Notes under the pieces: generated by a model
What the model was told of the DNA's origin: nothing
The model's database searches: none
What the model saw: only the letters and a program-made list of their open reading frames with translations
Position numbers and translations under genes: made by a program
NCBI RefSeq assembly: GCF_021272205.1
Contig: NZ_JAJSDX010000001.1
Coordinates: 496,001-560,000, forward strand
Direction: 5' to 3'
Source of the DNA: Pantoea sp. Mb-10
GTDB lineage: Bacteria; Pseudomonadota; Gammaproteobacteria; Enterobacterales; Enterobacteriaceae
DNA length: 64,000 nt
Part shown: positions 50,159 through 60,886 of the stretch, piece after piece
Layout of the letters: each line of letters begins with the position of its first letter
Numbering within the stretch: position 1 is the stretch's first letter

Positions 50159-52006
50159 TCAGATAGACAGCTTTTTAATGCGTTTGCCGCCGTAAACCAG
50201 GTTAACGATGGCACGGGTGCCGACGATAGCCGTGAACATCGACGTCGCAATACCGATAGCCGTGGTAATCGCAAAGCCTTTGATGGAGCCGGTACCGACC
50301 GCATAAAGAATGATGACTTTGATCAGCGTGGTCACGTTGGCATCGACAATACTGGAGAAGGCGCCTTTGTAGCCCTCGTGAATCGCCTGCTGCACCGAAC
50401 GTCCGTTACGCAACTCTTCTTTAATACGTTCGTTAATCAACACGTTGGCATCTACCGCCACCGCCAGCGTCAGCACAATACCGGCAATGCCCGGCATTGT
50501 CAGCGTGGCGCCAGGCAGCAGCGACATGATGCCGACAATCAGTACCAGGTTGCAGAGCAGTGCGCTGGTGGCAATCAGACCGAACTTTTTATAGAACACG
50601 ACCATGAAGATCACGGACGCAATCAGCCCCCACAGACAGGCTTCAAGCCCCTGCGTGATATTCTGCTGCCCCATGGTTGGACCAATGGTACGTTCTTCAA
50701 CAATTTGAATCGGCGCAATCAGCGCACCGGCACGCAGCAGCAGTGAAAGCTGGCGCGCTTCATTCGGGTTGTTGATGCCGGTGATGCGGAAGCTGTTGCC
50801 CAAGCGAGACTGGATATTGGCGACGTTAATCACCTCTTCCTGCTTCTGCAAAATGGCTCGACCGTTGGCATCTTTCTTACCGCTGTCCTTGTACTCCACA
50901 AACAGGGTCGCCATCGGCTTGCCGATATTGTCCTTGGTGAAGTTAGACATGATGTTACCACCGGTGCTGTCCAGCGAGATATTCACCTGCGGCTGGTTGT
51001 ACTCATCCATGCTGGAGGTGGAGTCCGTGATGTGGTCACCGGTCAGAATCACGCGCTTGTACAGCACAACCGGCTGCCCTTCGCGGGTTTTCTTCACTTC
51101 CGAGTCACCCGGCACGCGTCCGCTGGCGGCCGCACCGGGATCAACGGACGTGTTCACCAGGCGGAACTCCAGCGTTGCGGTCGCGCCCAGAATCTCTTTG
51201 GCGCGCGCGGTATCCTGGATACCCGGCAGTTCCACCACGATACGGTCTGCACCCTGGCGCTGAACGAGTGGCTCAGCAACGCCCAGTTGGTTAACGCGGT
51301 TACGCAGGATCGTAATGTTCTGCTGTACCGCATATTCACGTGCTTCACTCAGACGCGCATCGGTCATCACCGCCCGTAATCCATCGTTGCCTTGGCTACT
51401 GATCACCAAATCACGATGACGCGGCGTCAGGTAAGCGATGGCCGCATCGCGGCTCGCGGCGTCGCGGAAGCGCACTTCTACGCCGTAGTTCGCGATTTTA
51501 TTCACGTTGGTATAGGGAATACTTTTGTCGCGCAGGTCGCTGCGCAGGCTGTCAGCGTTCTGATCTTGCAGCTTGCCCAGTGCCGTATCGACATCCACTT
51601 CCATCAGGAAGTGCACGCCACCGCGCAGGTCAAGCCCCAGCTTCATCGGCTCAGCTTTCAGCAGGGTTAACCAGCGCGGCGTGGCCGGTGCGAGGTTAAG
51701 CGCCACCACAAAATCTTCACCCAGCGCGCTGGTTAAGGCTTCGCGCGCGCGCAGCTGAACATCGGTATTGTCAAAGCGGGCCAGAATGGCACCGTTTTCC
51801 AGCGCGAGGGATTTGCTCTGGATATTGTCCTGTTTCAGGATGGTCTGGATCTGATCCAACGTTTGCTCACTGGCGGCGCCACCGCGCGCACCAGTGATTT
51901 GAACGGCCGGATCCTCACCATAAAGGTTTGGAAGCGCATAGAGCAGGCCGACGAGAATCACGACGACCAGCATGATGTACTTCCACAAAGGATAACGGTT
52001 TAACAC
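50159..52006 (-). CDS. secD: Protein translocase subunit SecD
   Basis: SecD is the larger RND-type partner of SecF. The 615-residue protein has one N-terminal helix, a large periplasmic region (P1 head and base, about 40-445) and five more helices. Conserved motifs are [15 protein letters not shown] and, in the membrane, the proton-path Asp in [18 protein letters not shown]. The start is GTG 52006 (LNRYPLWKY), as in E. coli. Confidence 0.97.
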   Translation of the reverse strand: MLNRYPLWKYIMLVVVILVGLLYALPNLYGEDPAVQITGARGGAASEQTLDQIQTILKQDNIQSKSLALENGAILARFDNTDVQLRAREALTSALGEDFVVALNLAPATPRWLTLLKAEPMKLGLDLRGGVHFLMEVDVDTALGKLQDQNADSLRSDLRDKSIPYTNVNKIANYGVEVRFRDAASRDAAIAYLTPRHRDLVISSQGNDGLRAVMTDARLSEAREYAVQQNITILRNRVNQLGVAEPLVQRQGADRIVVELPGIQDTARAKEILGATATLEFRLVNTSVDPGAAASGRVPGDSEVKKTREGQPVVLYKRVILTGDHITDSTSSMDEYNQPQVNISLDSTGGNIMSNFTKDNIGKPMATLFVEYKDSGKKDANGRAILQKQEEVINVANIQSRLGNSFRITGINNPNEARQLSLLLRAGALIAPIQIVEERTIGPTMGQQNITQGLEACLWGLIASVIFMVVFYKKFGLIATSALLCNLVLIVGIMSLLPGATLTMPGIAGIVLTLAVAVDANVLINERIKEELRNGRSVQQAIHEGYKGAFSSIVDANVTTLIKVIILYAVGTGSIKGFAITTAIGIATSMFTAIVGTRAIVNLVYGGKRIKKLSI

Positions 52007-52030
52007 GGCAGTTCCCTTCGGGAAGAAAAA

Positions 52031-52363
52031 TTACAGCGCCTTCATTGTACCTTTCGGCAGAACGGCGGCCACGAAATCACGTTTAATCACTACTTCATTG
52101 GTGTCGTTCAGCGCGATGGAGATATAGCCGGTTTCAGCCACTTTCGTTACGCGTCCAACCAGACCCCCGTTGGTCAATACTTCATCACCTTTAGAGATGG
52201 AATCCATCAGCTTCTTGTGATCTTTGGCACGTTTCTGCTGCGGACGCAGAATCATGAAATAGAAGATCAGGCCAAACACCACCAGCATGATCACCAGAGT
52301 GTAAGGACTTCCCTGCGACGGTGCGCCCGCAGCGGCCACTGCGTCAGAAATGAACAAGCTCAT
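52031..52363 (-). CDS. yajC: Sec translocon accessory protein YajC
   Basis: YajC is a 110-residue single-pass membrane protein (helix at about 20-40, LVIMLVVFGLIFYFMILRP) that associates with SecDF-YidC. The C-terminal SH3-like domain shows GDEVLTNGGLVGRVTKV. It stands between tgt and secD in the queA-tgt-yajC-secDF operon. Confidence 0.96.
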   Translation of the reverse strand: MSLFISDAVAAAGAPSQGSPYTLVIMLVVFGLIFYFMILRPQQKRAKDHKKLMDSISKGDEVLTNGGLVGRVTKVAETGYISIALNDTNEVVIKRDFVAAVLPKGTMKAL

Positions 52364-52388
52364 TTAATTTCCCTCATTGATAAAGTTA

Positions 52389-53543
<1,155 letters not shown>

Positions 53544-54614
53544 TTATGCCCCAACGGTTTCGTCAGGCGCTTGTGGATTACGGGTGATGTACATGGCATC
53601 CCCGTAGCTAAAGAAACGGTACTGCTCTGTCACCGCGCTTTTATACGCCGCCATGGTATGTTTGTACCCGGCAAACGCGGAGACCAGCATAATCAGCGTG
53701 GATTCCGGCAAGTGGAAATTGGTGATGAGCGCATCCACCACCTGATAGTGATAGCCCGGATAGATAAAGATTTGGGTATCATCAAAAAATGGCGCAATCA
53801 GCGCGTCTTCACAGGCCTTGGCCGCGCTCTCCAGCGAACGTACCGACGTGGTGCCCACCGCGACCACCTTGTTGCCGCGTGCTTTACACGCCAGCACCGC
53901 ATCTACGACCTCTTGCGGCACTTCGGCATATTCAGAGTGCATGATGTGATCGTTGATGTTTTCCACGCGCACCGGCTGAAACGTCCCTGCGCCAACGTGC
54001 AGCGTGACAAATGCCATTTCTACCCCTTTGGCGCGCAAGGCCGCGAGCAGCGGCTCGTCGAAATGCAGGCCGGCGGTGGGTGCCGCGACCGCGCCGGGAC
54101 GCTCGCTGTAAACGGTTTGGTAGAGCTCGCGGTCCGCCTCTTCATCTGGGCGATCGATATAAGGTGGCAGCGGCATGTGCCCGACGCTGTTGAGAATATC
54201 CAGCACCGCGCGATCGTCCTCGAACGCAATTTCAAACAGCGCATCGTGGCGCGCCACCATGGTGGCTTTCACGCTCTCATCGTCACCCAACAGCAGTTCG
54301 GTACCCGGCTTGGGGGCTTTTGAGGCGCGCACGTGCGCCAACACGCGCTTGTCGTCCAGCATGCGCTCAACCAGCATTTCGATTTTTCCGCCGCTGGCTT
54401 TACGGCCATAGACGCGGGCCGGAATCACACGGGTATTGTTGAACACCAGCAGGTCGCCCGGCTTGAGTTTGTCCAGGACATCGGTAAACACGCCGTGATT
54501 CAGCGCGCCCGTTGGGCCATCAAGCGACAGCAGACGACAGCCGCTGCGCTGCGCCTGCGGGTAGTGAGCAATCAAAGATTCCGGTAAGTCAAAAGCAAAA
54601 TCGGCAACACGCAT
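53544..54614 (-). CDS. queA: S-adenosylmethionine:tRNA ribosyltransferase-isomerase
   Basis: QueA adds the cyclopentene part of queuosine to preQ1-tRNA from S-adenosylmethionine. The 356-residue protein starts [19 protein letters not shown] and has [27 protein letters not shown] and the [10 protein letters not shown] block. It leads the operon queA-tgt-yajC-secD-secF. Together with queC at 11 kb it covers the late part of queuosine synthesis. Confidence 0.97.
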   Translation of the reverse strand: MRVADFAFDLPESLIAHYPQAQRSGCRLLSLDGPTGALNHGVFTDVLDKLKPGDLLVFNNTRVIPARVYGRKASGGKIEMLVERMLDDKRVLAHVRASKAPKPGTELLLGDDESVKATMVARHDALFEIAFEDDRAVLDILNSVGHMPLPPYIDRPDEEADRELYQTVYSERPGAVAAPTAGLHFDEPLLAALRAKGVEMAFVTLHVGAGTFQPVRVENINDHIMHSEYAEVPQEVVDAVLACKARGNKVVAVGTTSVRSLESAAKACEDALIAPFFDDTQIFIYPGYHYQVVDALITNFHLPESTLIMLVSAFAGYKHTMAAYKSAVTEQYRFFSYGDAMYITRNPQAPDETVGA

Positions 54615-54720
54615 GGTTCACTTCTTTTCTGGACGCAAAAAACAGGCGGCACAGTTTAGCTGAAAAGTGGACAATTCTGAACAACTGGCTGCGCTGACCC
54701 GATTCTGCCTATAATACCGC

Positions 54721-55302
54721 ATGAATTTTCTCGCTCACTTACACCTTGCCCACCTGGCGAACAGTTCACTGCTGGGCAACCTCATGGCCGACTTCGTGCG
54801 CGGCAACGTCGCGACGCAGTGGCCCGATGCGGTGGTCGCAGGCATCGCCATGCATCGCCGCCTTGACGTCCTGACCGATAACCTGCCAGAAGTGCGTACC
54901 GCCCGTGCCTTTTTCCGCGACGAAACGCGCCGCGTTGCGCCTATTACGCTGGATGTTATCTGGGATCACTTTCTCGCGCGGCACTGGAACACCCTGCATC
55001 CCACGCAGTCGCTGTCGGCATTTTCCGCCGCTGCCGAGCGCGCCATCGTGCCGCATTTAGCCGGGGCGCCCGAAGGCTTTGTGGAACTGAATGCCGTGAT
55101 GTGGCGCGAGCGCTGGTTCGAGCACTACGCGGATCCTGCTCGTCTGGAACGCGTGTTAAACGGCATGGCACATCGCCGCCCGCGCCTTGCCGCGCTGCGC
55201 GACTCCTATCAAGATTTTGTTGATCACTACGCGCAGCTGGAGCCGCTGTTTTTCCAGTTTTACCCGCGCCTGATGGACGCCGCACGCGCACAGTTACTGT
55301 GA
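54721..55302 (+). CDS. acpH: Acyl carrier protein phosphodiesterase
   Basis: AcpH removes the phosphopantetheine arm from holo-ACP. The 193-residue HD-like protein has the same length as E. coli AcpH, with [20 protein letters not shown], the metal residues in HRRLDVLTD and the DHFLARHW block. ATG 54721 lies divergent from queA with a 106-bp gap, as in E. coli. In E. coli malZ follows; it is absent here. Confidence 0.95.
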   Translation: MNFLAHLHLAHLANSSLLGNLMADFVRGNVATQWPDAVVAGIAMHRRLDVLTDNLPEVRTARAFFRDETRRVAPITLDVIWDHFLARHWNTLHPTQSLSAFSAAAERAIVPHLAGAPEGFVELNAVMWRERWFEHYADPARLERVLNGMAHRRPRLAALRDSYQDFVDHYAQLEPLFFQFYPRLMDAARAQLL

Positions 55303-55434
55303 TTGCCTGCGTGGTGCTGCGCCCTGTACGGATTGGCTAAAAACGCACCCATTGCACAGCGCCACGGCTTGTCAGCCCAGCCTATTTCCGGCTTAATAAG
55401 CCTGGCTTAACTTTTGTAACCGCTCTCATCGCGT

Positions 55435-55458
55435 AACGCCGCATTTCACGGCGTTTTT
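55435..55458 (+). terminator. Terminator of acpH
   Basis: A 7-bp stem AACGCCG/CGGCGTT with a seven-base loop followed by TTT. It lies 132 bp after acpH and 37 bp before the next gene. Confidence 0.65.
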
Positions 55459-55494
55459 CCTCTGCCCTTTAGCTGACAATCATTAGAGGTAAAG

Positions 55495-56304
55495 ATGTCA
55501 TCTGCCACGCTTACTGAACTTGATGCGCGTTATCATTTTGCGTGCGACGTCGCCAAAACCGCAGCCAGCCGCGCGCTGTCCTGGTATCAGCAGCGTCATC
55601 AATTGGTGGTTGAGCATAAAAAGCATCTGCAGGACGTGGTCAGCGAAGCCGATCGCAACGTGGAAGCGCTGGTGAAGCATCTTATTCATGAGCGTTTTCC
55701 TGAAGATGCAGTGCGCGGTGAAGAGAGCGGGGGCGAGATTGCCGGGGCGCGCTTTATCTGGGTTATCGATCCCATTGACGGCACCAGCAGCTTCGTCAAT
55801 GGCCTGCATAACTGGTGCGTGGCGCTGGCGATTGTGTGTGAGGATGAACCGGTCATTGGCGTGGTATGCGACCCAAATCACCATGAAACTTTTCACGCCT
55901 GTCGCGGTAAAGGTGCCTGGGTCAATGATACCCGTATCCAGGCCCATAGCGCGCAGGCGCTGAATCAGGGCGTACTGGGCGTTAGCAGCTCCAATAGCCA
56001 GCCCGCCGAGGCGTTTATCACGTTAATCAGCGGCCTGCTGGCACAGGGCGGCATGTTTATCCGTAACGGCTCCGGGGCGCTGATGAGCGCCTGGGCGGCC
56101 GCCGGTCGCCTGATTGGCTATTACGAAGCGCATATGCATCCGTGGGACGGCTTACCCGGCATTGTGCTGATGCGCGAAGCGGGGGGATGCACCAACGACT
56201 ACCTGATTCACGCAGGTCTACAGAACGGCAATCCGGTGCTGCTCGCAAACGCTGTGCTTTATCCGCAGCTTAAGGCCCTTCTTCCCGATCACCCCTCGCT
56301 CTAG
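55495..56304 (+). CDS. Inositol-monophosphatase-family phosphatase
   Basis: A 269-residue Mg-dependent phosphatase of the IMPase/FBPase superfamily. Metal ligands are in GEESGG (about 76-81), DPIDGTSSFVNG (about 92-103) and HPWDGLPGIVLMREAGG (about 222). The family includes inositol monophosphatase (SuhB), histidinol phosphatase (HisN type) and nucleotide bisphosphatases; I cannot tell which substrate is used. It is not suhB by context. It replaces malZ of E. coli between acpH and proY. ATG 55495 has AGAGG eight bases upstream. It stands alone between two terminators. Confidence 0.9.
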   Translation: MSSATLTELDARYHFACDVAKTAASRALSWYQQRHQLVVEHKKHLQDVVSEADRNVEALVKHLIHERFPEDAVRGEESGGEIAGARFIWVIDPIDGTSSFVNGLHNWCVALAIVCEDEPVIGVVCDPNHHETFHACRGKGAWVNDTRIQAHSAQALNQGVLGVSSSNSQPAEAFITLISGLLAQGGMFIRNGSGALMSAWAAAGRLIGYYEAHMHPWDGLPGIVLMREAGGCTNDYLIHAGLQNGNPVLLANAVLYPQLKALLPDHPSL

Positions 56305-56317
56305 CGCTGCCGCATGC

Positions 56318-56349
56318 GAAAGGCCCACTGATTGCTCGGCGGGCCTTTC
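56318..56349 (+). terminator. Terminator of the IMPase-family gene
   Basis: A 9-bp stem GAAAGGCCC/GGGCCTTTC with a 14-base loop, 14 bp after the gene; the T-run is short. Confidence 0.6.
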
Positions 56350-56690
56350 AGGTCATGCATAAGCGTCCATCACCGTTTTTACACGTGCATCTGAGGTTTT
56401 TCTCTTTTTTGCGCAGAGCCTTGGCCCGGCGCAAAACTGCGGTATGCTTTCCCGGTCAATCATCCCCTTAGTGGTATATTTTTGTTTCTTTGCTTTTTTT
56501 CGGCGACAGGATGCGCCGATTATTTTTTCGGGATACCGTTTTGATGGCCGCTGGCAGCGGGTAGGTTCGCCGCAGTGCCACCGGCCGTGGCGGGGCTTCA
56601 GCCGCAGGCAGCGGCAGTTGCTTTCTCGCTGGCGCGGTGCACGGTGCTGCTTTCGTTCGCCACAGGCTGTGGCAGGTGCCTTTGCCGCGC

Positions 56691-56930
56691 TGCGGCGACC
56701 GAGCAGAGGGCGCCAGGCCGCGCCCTCTGCACTCCCCGGCCCTGCGCCAGCCCCGCTCGCCGCTGCGCGGTGCCTTCACTCCCTCAGCCTTCCTGACGGA
56801 CCGGCGTCGATTCGCTCCTGCTCAACGCCGCCTCTCGCGGCATCCATGCCGCTCGCCCTGGAAGCCTTCACTCGTTCAGCGAGTGGGGATGGCGCTTCAC
56901 AACCCCCGCTGTAGGTCTTTTATTTTTTGT
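56691..56930 (+). repeat. GC-rich dispersed-type element, left copy
   Basis: This copy aligns with the minus strand of 57345-57590 over its whole length. Shared blocks are CTGCGGCG, a 10-bp hairpin (56703-56730), CCCTGCGCCAGCC, ACGGACC, GATTCGC, the palindrome GCGGCATCCATGCCGC (56837-56852), CCTGG, GGATGGCGC and a closing T-rich run. Identity falls between blocks, so the copies have diverged, yet both hairpins are kept. Confidence 0.85.
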
Positions 56931-57262
56931 AGCGACCGCGCGGCGGTAAGATTTTTAAGGTGCATCCGCACCGCGCGGTGTTAAGCAAACCTCTTTCATG
57001 TTTTTTGTCTTCAGGTGCCAGTGCGTGGCGGTAAGATTTTTAAGGCGCCTTCAGACTGCGCGGCGTTAAGCAAACCTCTTTCATGCTTTTTGTCTTCAGG
57101 TGCCAGTGCGTGGCGGTAAGATTTTTAAGGTGCATTCACACTGCGCGGCGTTAAACAAAATCCTTTTTTCGCGTTTCTTGTCTTTAGACGCCAGCACGTG
57201 GCTGAACGATTTTTAAGTACCATCCCGTCCGCGCGGTATTAATCAGAAGCCGTATCTAGCTT
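56931..57262 (+). repeat. 85-bp tandem repeat array, three good copies and one degenerate
   Basis: The block GGTAAGATTTTTAAGG recurs at 56945, 57030 and 57115, exactly 85 bp apart, and in weaker form near 57203. A second block TTAAGCAAACCTCTTTCATG is at 56981 and 57066, with a variant at 57151, again 85 bp apart. The spacers (TGTCTTCAGGTGCCAGTGCG) are also shared. No unit holds an open frame. Confidence 0.9.
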
Positions 57263-57344
57263 GTGTCTACTGTCTTCTGTCTTTTTCAGCCAGCCACTGT
57301 CTGTGCAGACCTGCTTACAGCCATACAGACAACACCAGACACAA

Positions 57345-57590
57345 AAAAAGAAAAAGGCTCTTAAAGGCGAGGTTTGTTGCGCCATCCGGAGCGCCGAACG
57401 GAGCGTGACGGCCAGGACGAAGCGGCATGGATGCCGCTGAGAGCGCGGAATGAGCCAGGGATGGCGAATCCGCGCGGTCCGTGAGGCTGGCGCGGCGGAG
57501 TGAGGGAACAGCGGAGGCTGGCGCAGGGCGCGGATTGCAAAGGGCCGCGCCCATCGGCCCTTTGCCCGTACGCCGCAGCGGGGTGGCTGG
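57345..57590 (-). repeat. GC-rich dispersed-type element, right copy (inverted)
   Basis: The inverted partner of 56691-56930. Its main hairpin (57537-57565) pairs GCAAAGGGCC with GGCCCTTTGC, where the left copy pairs GCAGAGGGCG with CGCCCTCTGC. The 16-bp palindrome GCGGCATGGATGCCGC is at 57422-57437. The T-rich ends of the two copies point towards each other and enclose the 85-bp array. Confidence 0.85.
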
Positions 57591-57612
57591 AACTCCCGCA
57601 GGGTTAGCGGGC

Positions 57613-57737
57613 GGAACCCGCTCAGGGTTCGGTAAAAACCGGCTGAGCGGTCGGAACCCGCGCAGAATCAGGCCAGCGCAGCGGTCAACGCGCGAGCCCG
57701 CGCAACTAAAAACCGGCTTGAGCGGGCCGGAACCCGC
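57613..57737. repeat. Short repeats AAAAACCGGCT…GGAACCCGC downstream of proY
   Basis: GGAACCCGC occurs at 57613, 57653 and 57729. A compound unit AAAAACCGGCT-GAGCGG-GGAACCCGC occurs at 57634-57661 and 57708-57737, 74 bp apart. The last copy ends just before the proY stop codon. Confidence 0.8.
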
Positions 57738-57743
57738 TCACTC

Positions 57744-59096
57744 TCACACCTTGCGCTTAACCCACGGCCATGCCAGCAGCAGCACCGCGATCCACGCAAA
57801 TCCGACGTACAGCGACACGCGGGTGTCAGGGAAATAACCGATCAGTCCGATAATAAACGCCAGAAACGCGACGCCAACCCACGCCGTGGCGCTGCCACCC
57901 GGCAGAGCAAACTGCAGCTTGCCCGACTCAGCTTTGCCAATCTTGCGGCGGAAGGCAATTTGCGACAGCAGAATCATAATCCACACCCACACGGTCGCGA
58001 AGGTGGCAAGCGACGCGATGACAAGGAACACTTTTTCCGGCATCAGGTAGTTGAGGTAAACCGCGATAAGCATGGCCACCATCATGACCACTACCGTGAC
58101 CCACGGAATACCGCGCGCAGATACCTTCTGGAACACCTTCGGCGCGTGGCCCTGCTGCGCCATACCGTGCAGCATGCGTCCCACGCCAAACACATCGCTA
58201 TTGATCGCTGAAAGTGAGGCCGTTAGCACGACAAAATTCAGAATTGAAGCGGCGGCGGCAATCCCCAGATGCTGGAAGGTCAGCACAAATGGGCTACCGG
58301 CAGTGCCGACCTGATTCCACGGATAGATCGACATAATCACAAACAGCGTACCAACGTAAAACACCAGAATACGCAGCGGCACGGAATTAATGGCGCGCGG
58401 AATCGATTTGGCGGGCTCCTCCGCTTCGCCGGCAGTGATGCCGATGATCTCAATCCCGCCGTAAGCAAACATCACCATCTGTAACGACAGCAGCATGCCC
58501 ACAATCCCGTGCGCAAAGAAGCCGCCCTGCGTCCACAGGTTATGAATGCCGGTGGGCTGCCCCCCGTTGCCAATACCCCAAAAAATCATGCCAAATCCGG
58601 CCAGGATCATGGTGATAATGGTGGCCACTTTAAAGAAGGAGAACCAAAATTCCACTTCCCCAAACACCTTCACGCTCATCAGGTTGATCGCGCCGATAAT
58701 CAGCACCACCGACAGCACCCAAATCCAGTGCGGCACGTCCGGGAACCAGACGCTCATATAGATGCCAAAGGCGGTGACATCGGCAATCGCCACAATCAAA
58801 ATTTCAAAGCAGTAGGTCCAGCCTGTGATGTAGCCTGCCAGCGGGCCGAGGTAGTCCTGGGCATAGCGCGAGAACGAACTGGCCTGGGGGTTGTTCACCG
58901 ACATCTCGCCCAGTGCGCGCATAATAATGTAGGCCACTGCACCGCCGATGATATAGGCCAGCAGCACGCTCGGCCCGGCCATTTTTATCGCGTCGGCAGA
59001 GCCATAAAACAGGCCGGTCCCGATGGCGGATCCCAACGCCATAAAACGGATGTGGCGCGTGCTCAATCCACGTTTGAGCTTGTTGGTTTCTTGCAT
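57744..59096 (-). CDS. proY: Amino-acid permease ProY
   Basis: A 450-residue APC-family permease with 12 helices, matching E. coli ProY, a cryptic proline permease. Motifs: [21 protein letters not shown] (N-terminus, substrate-backbone binding), [18 protein letters not shown], and the [16 protein letters not shown] loop. Proline is the family assignment; specificity is unproven. It follows brnQ in the same direction, separated by a terminator. No clear terminator follows it; the repeat cluster begins at once. Confidence 0.92.
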   Translation of the reverse strand: MQETNKLKRGLSTRHIRFMALGSAIGTGLFYGSADAIKMAGPSVLLAYIIGGAVAYIIMRALGEMSVNNPQASSFSRYAQDYLGPLAGYITGWTYCFEILIVAIADVTAFGIYMSVWFPDVPHWIWVLSVVLIIGAINLMSVKVFGEVEFWFSFFKVATIITMILAGFGMIFWGIGNGGQPTGIHNLWTQGGFFAHGIVGMLLSLQMVMFAYGGIEIIGITAGEAEEPAKSIPRAINSVPLRILVFYVGTLFVIMSIYPWNQVGTAGSPFVLTFQHLGIAAAASILNFVVLTASLSAINSDVFGVGRMLHGMAQQGHAPKVFQKVSARGIPWVTVVVMMVAMLIAVYLNYLMPEKVFLVIASLATFATVWVWIMILLSQIAFRRKIGKAESGKLQFALPGGSATAWVGVAFLAFIIGLIGYFPDTRVSLYVGFAWIAVLLLAWPWVKRKV

Positions 59097-59118
59097 AACA
59101 CCTATAACCTGGTCAATG

Positions 59119-59146
59119 AAAAAACCACGGGCAAGCCCGTGGTTAA
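59119..59146 (-). terminator. Terminator of brnQ
   Basis: Minus strand: AACCACGGGC/GCCCGTGGTT hairpin followed by TTTTT, 18 bp after brnQ and just before proY. Confidence 0.85.
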
Positions 59147-59164
59147 AAGTAACAGCCGTGTCGC

Positions 59165-60484
59165 TTACTGATGAACGGCGACGCGTTCACGCCCTTTAGC
59201 GCGATCAACCAGCGCCGCAACGACCAGCATCGCCAGCGAAGGCGGCAACCACGACAGTCCCTGATCGGCCAGCGGTAAGTGCTGACTAAACAGCGGCAGC
59301 ACCGCTTTAAAGCTGGTGGTTTTCACTGCATCAATGATACCGAACAGCAGGCTTACCAACATGGTCGGCGCAATGATGCGCGTGCTTTTATGCCACCATT
59401 TCAGCGTAAAGCTCAATACCACCAGCACGATACACGGCGGATAAATCGCCGTCAGCACCGGAATAGAAATCTGGATCAGATGGCTCAGACCGAGGTTAGA
59501 GACCACCATTGAGAACAGACCTAAAACAAAGACCAGCGCTTTATACGACAATGGCAGGTATTGCGCAAAAAATTCCGCACAGGCGCAGGTTAAGCCCACT
59601 GCCGTTACCATGCAGGCAACAAAGATCAGTGCGGCAAGGAAGGTGCTGCCCATACCGCCAAAAGAGTGCTGCACGTAGGCATGCAAAATGGCGGCGCCGT
59701 TGGCATTTTGATCCACGATTGCGCCGCTGCCCGATCCCAGCTTAAACAAGCTGAGATACACCAGCGTCAGACCGACGCCGGCGATAATGCCCGCCAGCAT
59801 GGTGTAACGCGTCAGCAGTTTGGCATCTTCAACGCCGCGCGAACGCGCCGCATTCACGATAACAATACCAAATACCAGCGCACCCAAGGTGTCCATGGTG
59901 AGATAGCCATTCACAAAACCGCTGGAGAAAGCGGCACGCTGATAATCCGCCGCGGCCGGTGAAATCCCGCCAGCAGGCCACAGCAGCGCCGCGACGCCCA
60001 GAATGGTCAGCGCCACGATTTTCAGCGGGGCCAGAACGTGTCCAACCGTGTCCAGCAGTTTGCCGGGATAAAGCGAAATACCGATAACCAGCGCGAAGTA
60101 GATCAGACTGTAGACAAACAGCGGCAGCGCGCCATCGCCGGTCAGCGGGGCAATGCCCACTTCGAACGAAACGGTAGCGGTGCGCGGCGTCGCGAACAGC
60201 GGCCCTACCGCGAGATAACACACGGTGGCCAGCAGTAATCCGGCCGCCTTGCCAATCGGCGAACTCAGCGCGTCAATGCCGCCGCCCACGCGCGCCAGCG
60301 CGATAACGGTCATGACCGGCAGGCCGACCGCGGTGATCAGAAAGCCCAGTGCGGCTACCCAGACGTGTTCGCCTGACTGTATGCCGACCATGGGAGGAAA
60401 AATGATGTTGCCAGCGCCGACAAACAGGGCAAACGTCATAAAGCCCAGCGCCAGGATATCCTTGGAGGTTAAACGATGTGTCAT
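59165..60484 (-). CDS. brnQ: Branched-chain amino-acid:cation symporter BrnQ
   Basis: BrnQ (LIV-II) imports leucine, isoleucine and valine with sodium or protons. The 439-residue protein has 12 helices and the family N-terminus [28 protein letters not shown] 60484 (MTHRLTSKD) equals E. coli in position; the frame is open 61 codons further upstream, but that part is not conserved. In E. coli phoR lies directly upstream; here two genes are inserted. Confidence 0.96.
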   Translation of the reverse strand: MTHRLTSKDILALGFMTFALFVGAGNIIFPPMVGIQSGEHVWVAALGFLITAVGLPVMTVIALARVGGGIDALSSPIGKAAGLLLATVCYLAVGPLFATPRTATVSFEVGIAPLTGDGALPLFVYSLIYFALVIGISLYPGKLLDTVGHVLAPLKIVALTILGVAALLWPAGGISPAAADYQRAAFSSGFVNGYLTMDTLGALVFGIVIVNAARSRGVEDAKLLTRYTMLAGIIAGVGLTLVYLSLFKLGSGSGAIVDQNANGAAILHAYVQHSFGGMGSTFLAALIFVACMVTAVGLTCACAEFFAQYLPLSYKALVFVLGLFSMVVSNLGLSHLIQISIPVLTAIYPPCIVLVVLSFTLKWWHKSTRIIAPTMLVSLLFGIIDAVKTTSFKAVLPLFSQHLPLADQGLSWLPPSLAMLVVAALVDRAKGRERVAVHQ

Positions 60485-60886
60485 AAACGTCTGTACTGCC
60501 TGTAGCTGATGGTGCGGTGGAAGTTGAGTTTGTGTTGTCCTCTGCATGCGCGAATACAGCGGCTTGTCTGATGAGATCAGCGTGTTGTGCGGGCCAAATC
60601 GGTACAGCGCAGGTGATTTAAACGGCTTTTCTTCTGTTCGCAGAGGGATAAATCGACAACGGCGCAAATTAAAACGTTTATAGCGAAGAAAGGCAATACG
60701 GGATCGAAAAACCAGAAGGTTATGCCAACAAAGTCGGTGAGGAGAGTGATATAGGCGGAATTAGCGCGGAAATGCCTCAGATGATTTGCTTAAAGTTTCC
60801 GCGCGCCAACATTATTCTTTGCAAATTACACTTGCCGGGCGCACAAAGGGCGCGTTTTACACGCCTGTGCGCACAGATTTACAGCC
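60485..60886. other. 402-bp gap between the MetE-like gene and brnQ
   Basis: I see no gene here. An in-frame extension of brnQ covers the first 183 bp but is not conserved. A weak hairpin on the minus strand (GGCGTGTAAAACGCGCC, about 60850) just after the MetE-like gene may end its transcript. No clear -10/-35 pair for brnQ could be assigned. Confidence 0.4.

Larger units (their letters stand above)
56350..57743. other. 1.4-kb non-coding repeat cluster between IMPase-family gene and proY
   Basis: No credible gene lies here. The stretch is GC-rich at both ends and AT-richer in the middle. It holds two inverted copies of a roughly 240-bp element (56691-56930 and 57345-57590), a central array of an 85-bp repeat (about 56931-57262), an imperfect hairpin rich in TGTCT/AGACA (57263-57342), and short GGAACCCGC repeats at 57613-57737. 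Long open frames cross it on both strands, but they follow from the high GC content; their Arg/Pro/Ala/Ser-rich translations resemble no real protein. Confidence 0.85.

Noticed and set aside
56444..56914. 156-residue open frame on the plus strand in the repeat cluster
   Set aside because: High GC removes stop codons. The translation is rich in Arg, Pro, Ala and Ser with no fold-like pattern, overlapping frames are also open, and the frame crosses the repeated element; structure, not coding, is conserved between the copies.
56931..57262. CRISPR array
   Set aside because: The repeats are 85 bp and directly adjacent, with no unique spacers, and no cas genes are present.
57315..57837. Open frames on both strands over the right repeat (79 and 118 residues)
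   Set aside because: Both are products of the same GC-rich element; the plus-strand one also runs into proY in antisense. No ribosome site or family resemblance.
60485..60667. 61-codon upstream extension of brnQ as a leader peptide or longer protein
   Set aside because: The mature start matches E. coli exactly, and the extension has no run of Leu, Ile or Val codons or attenuator hairpin.
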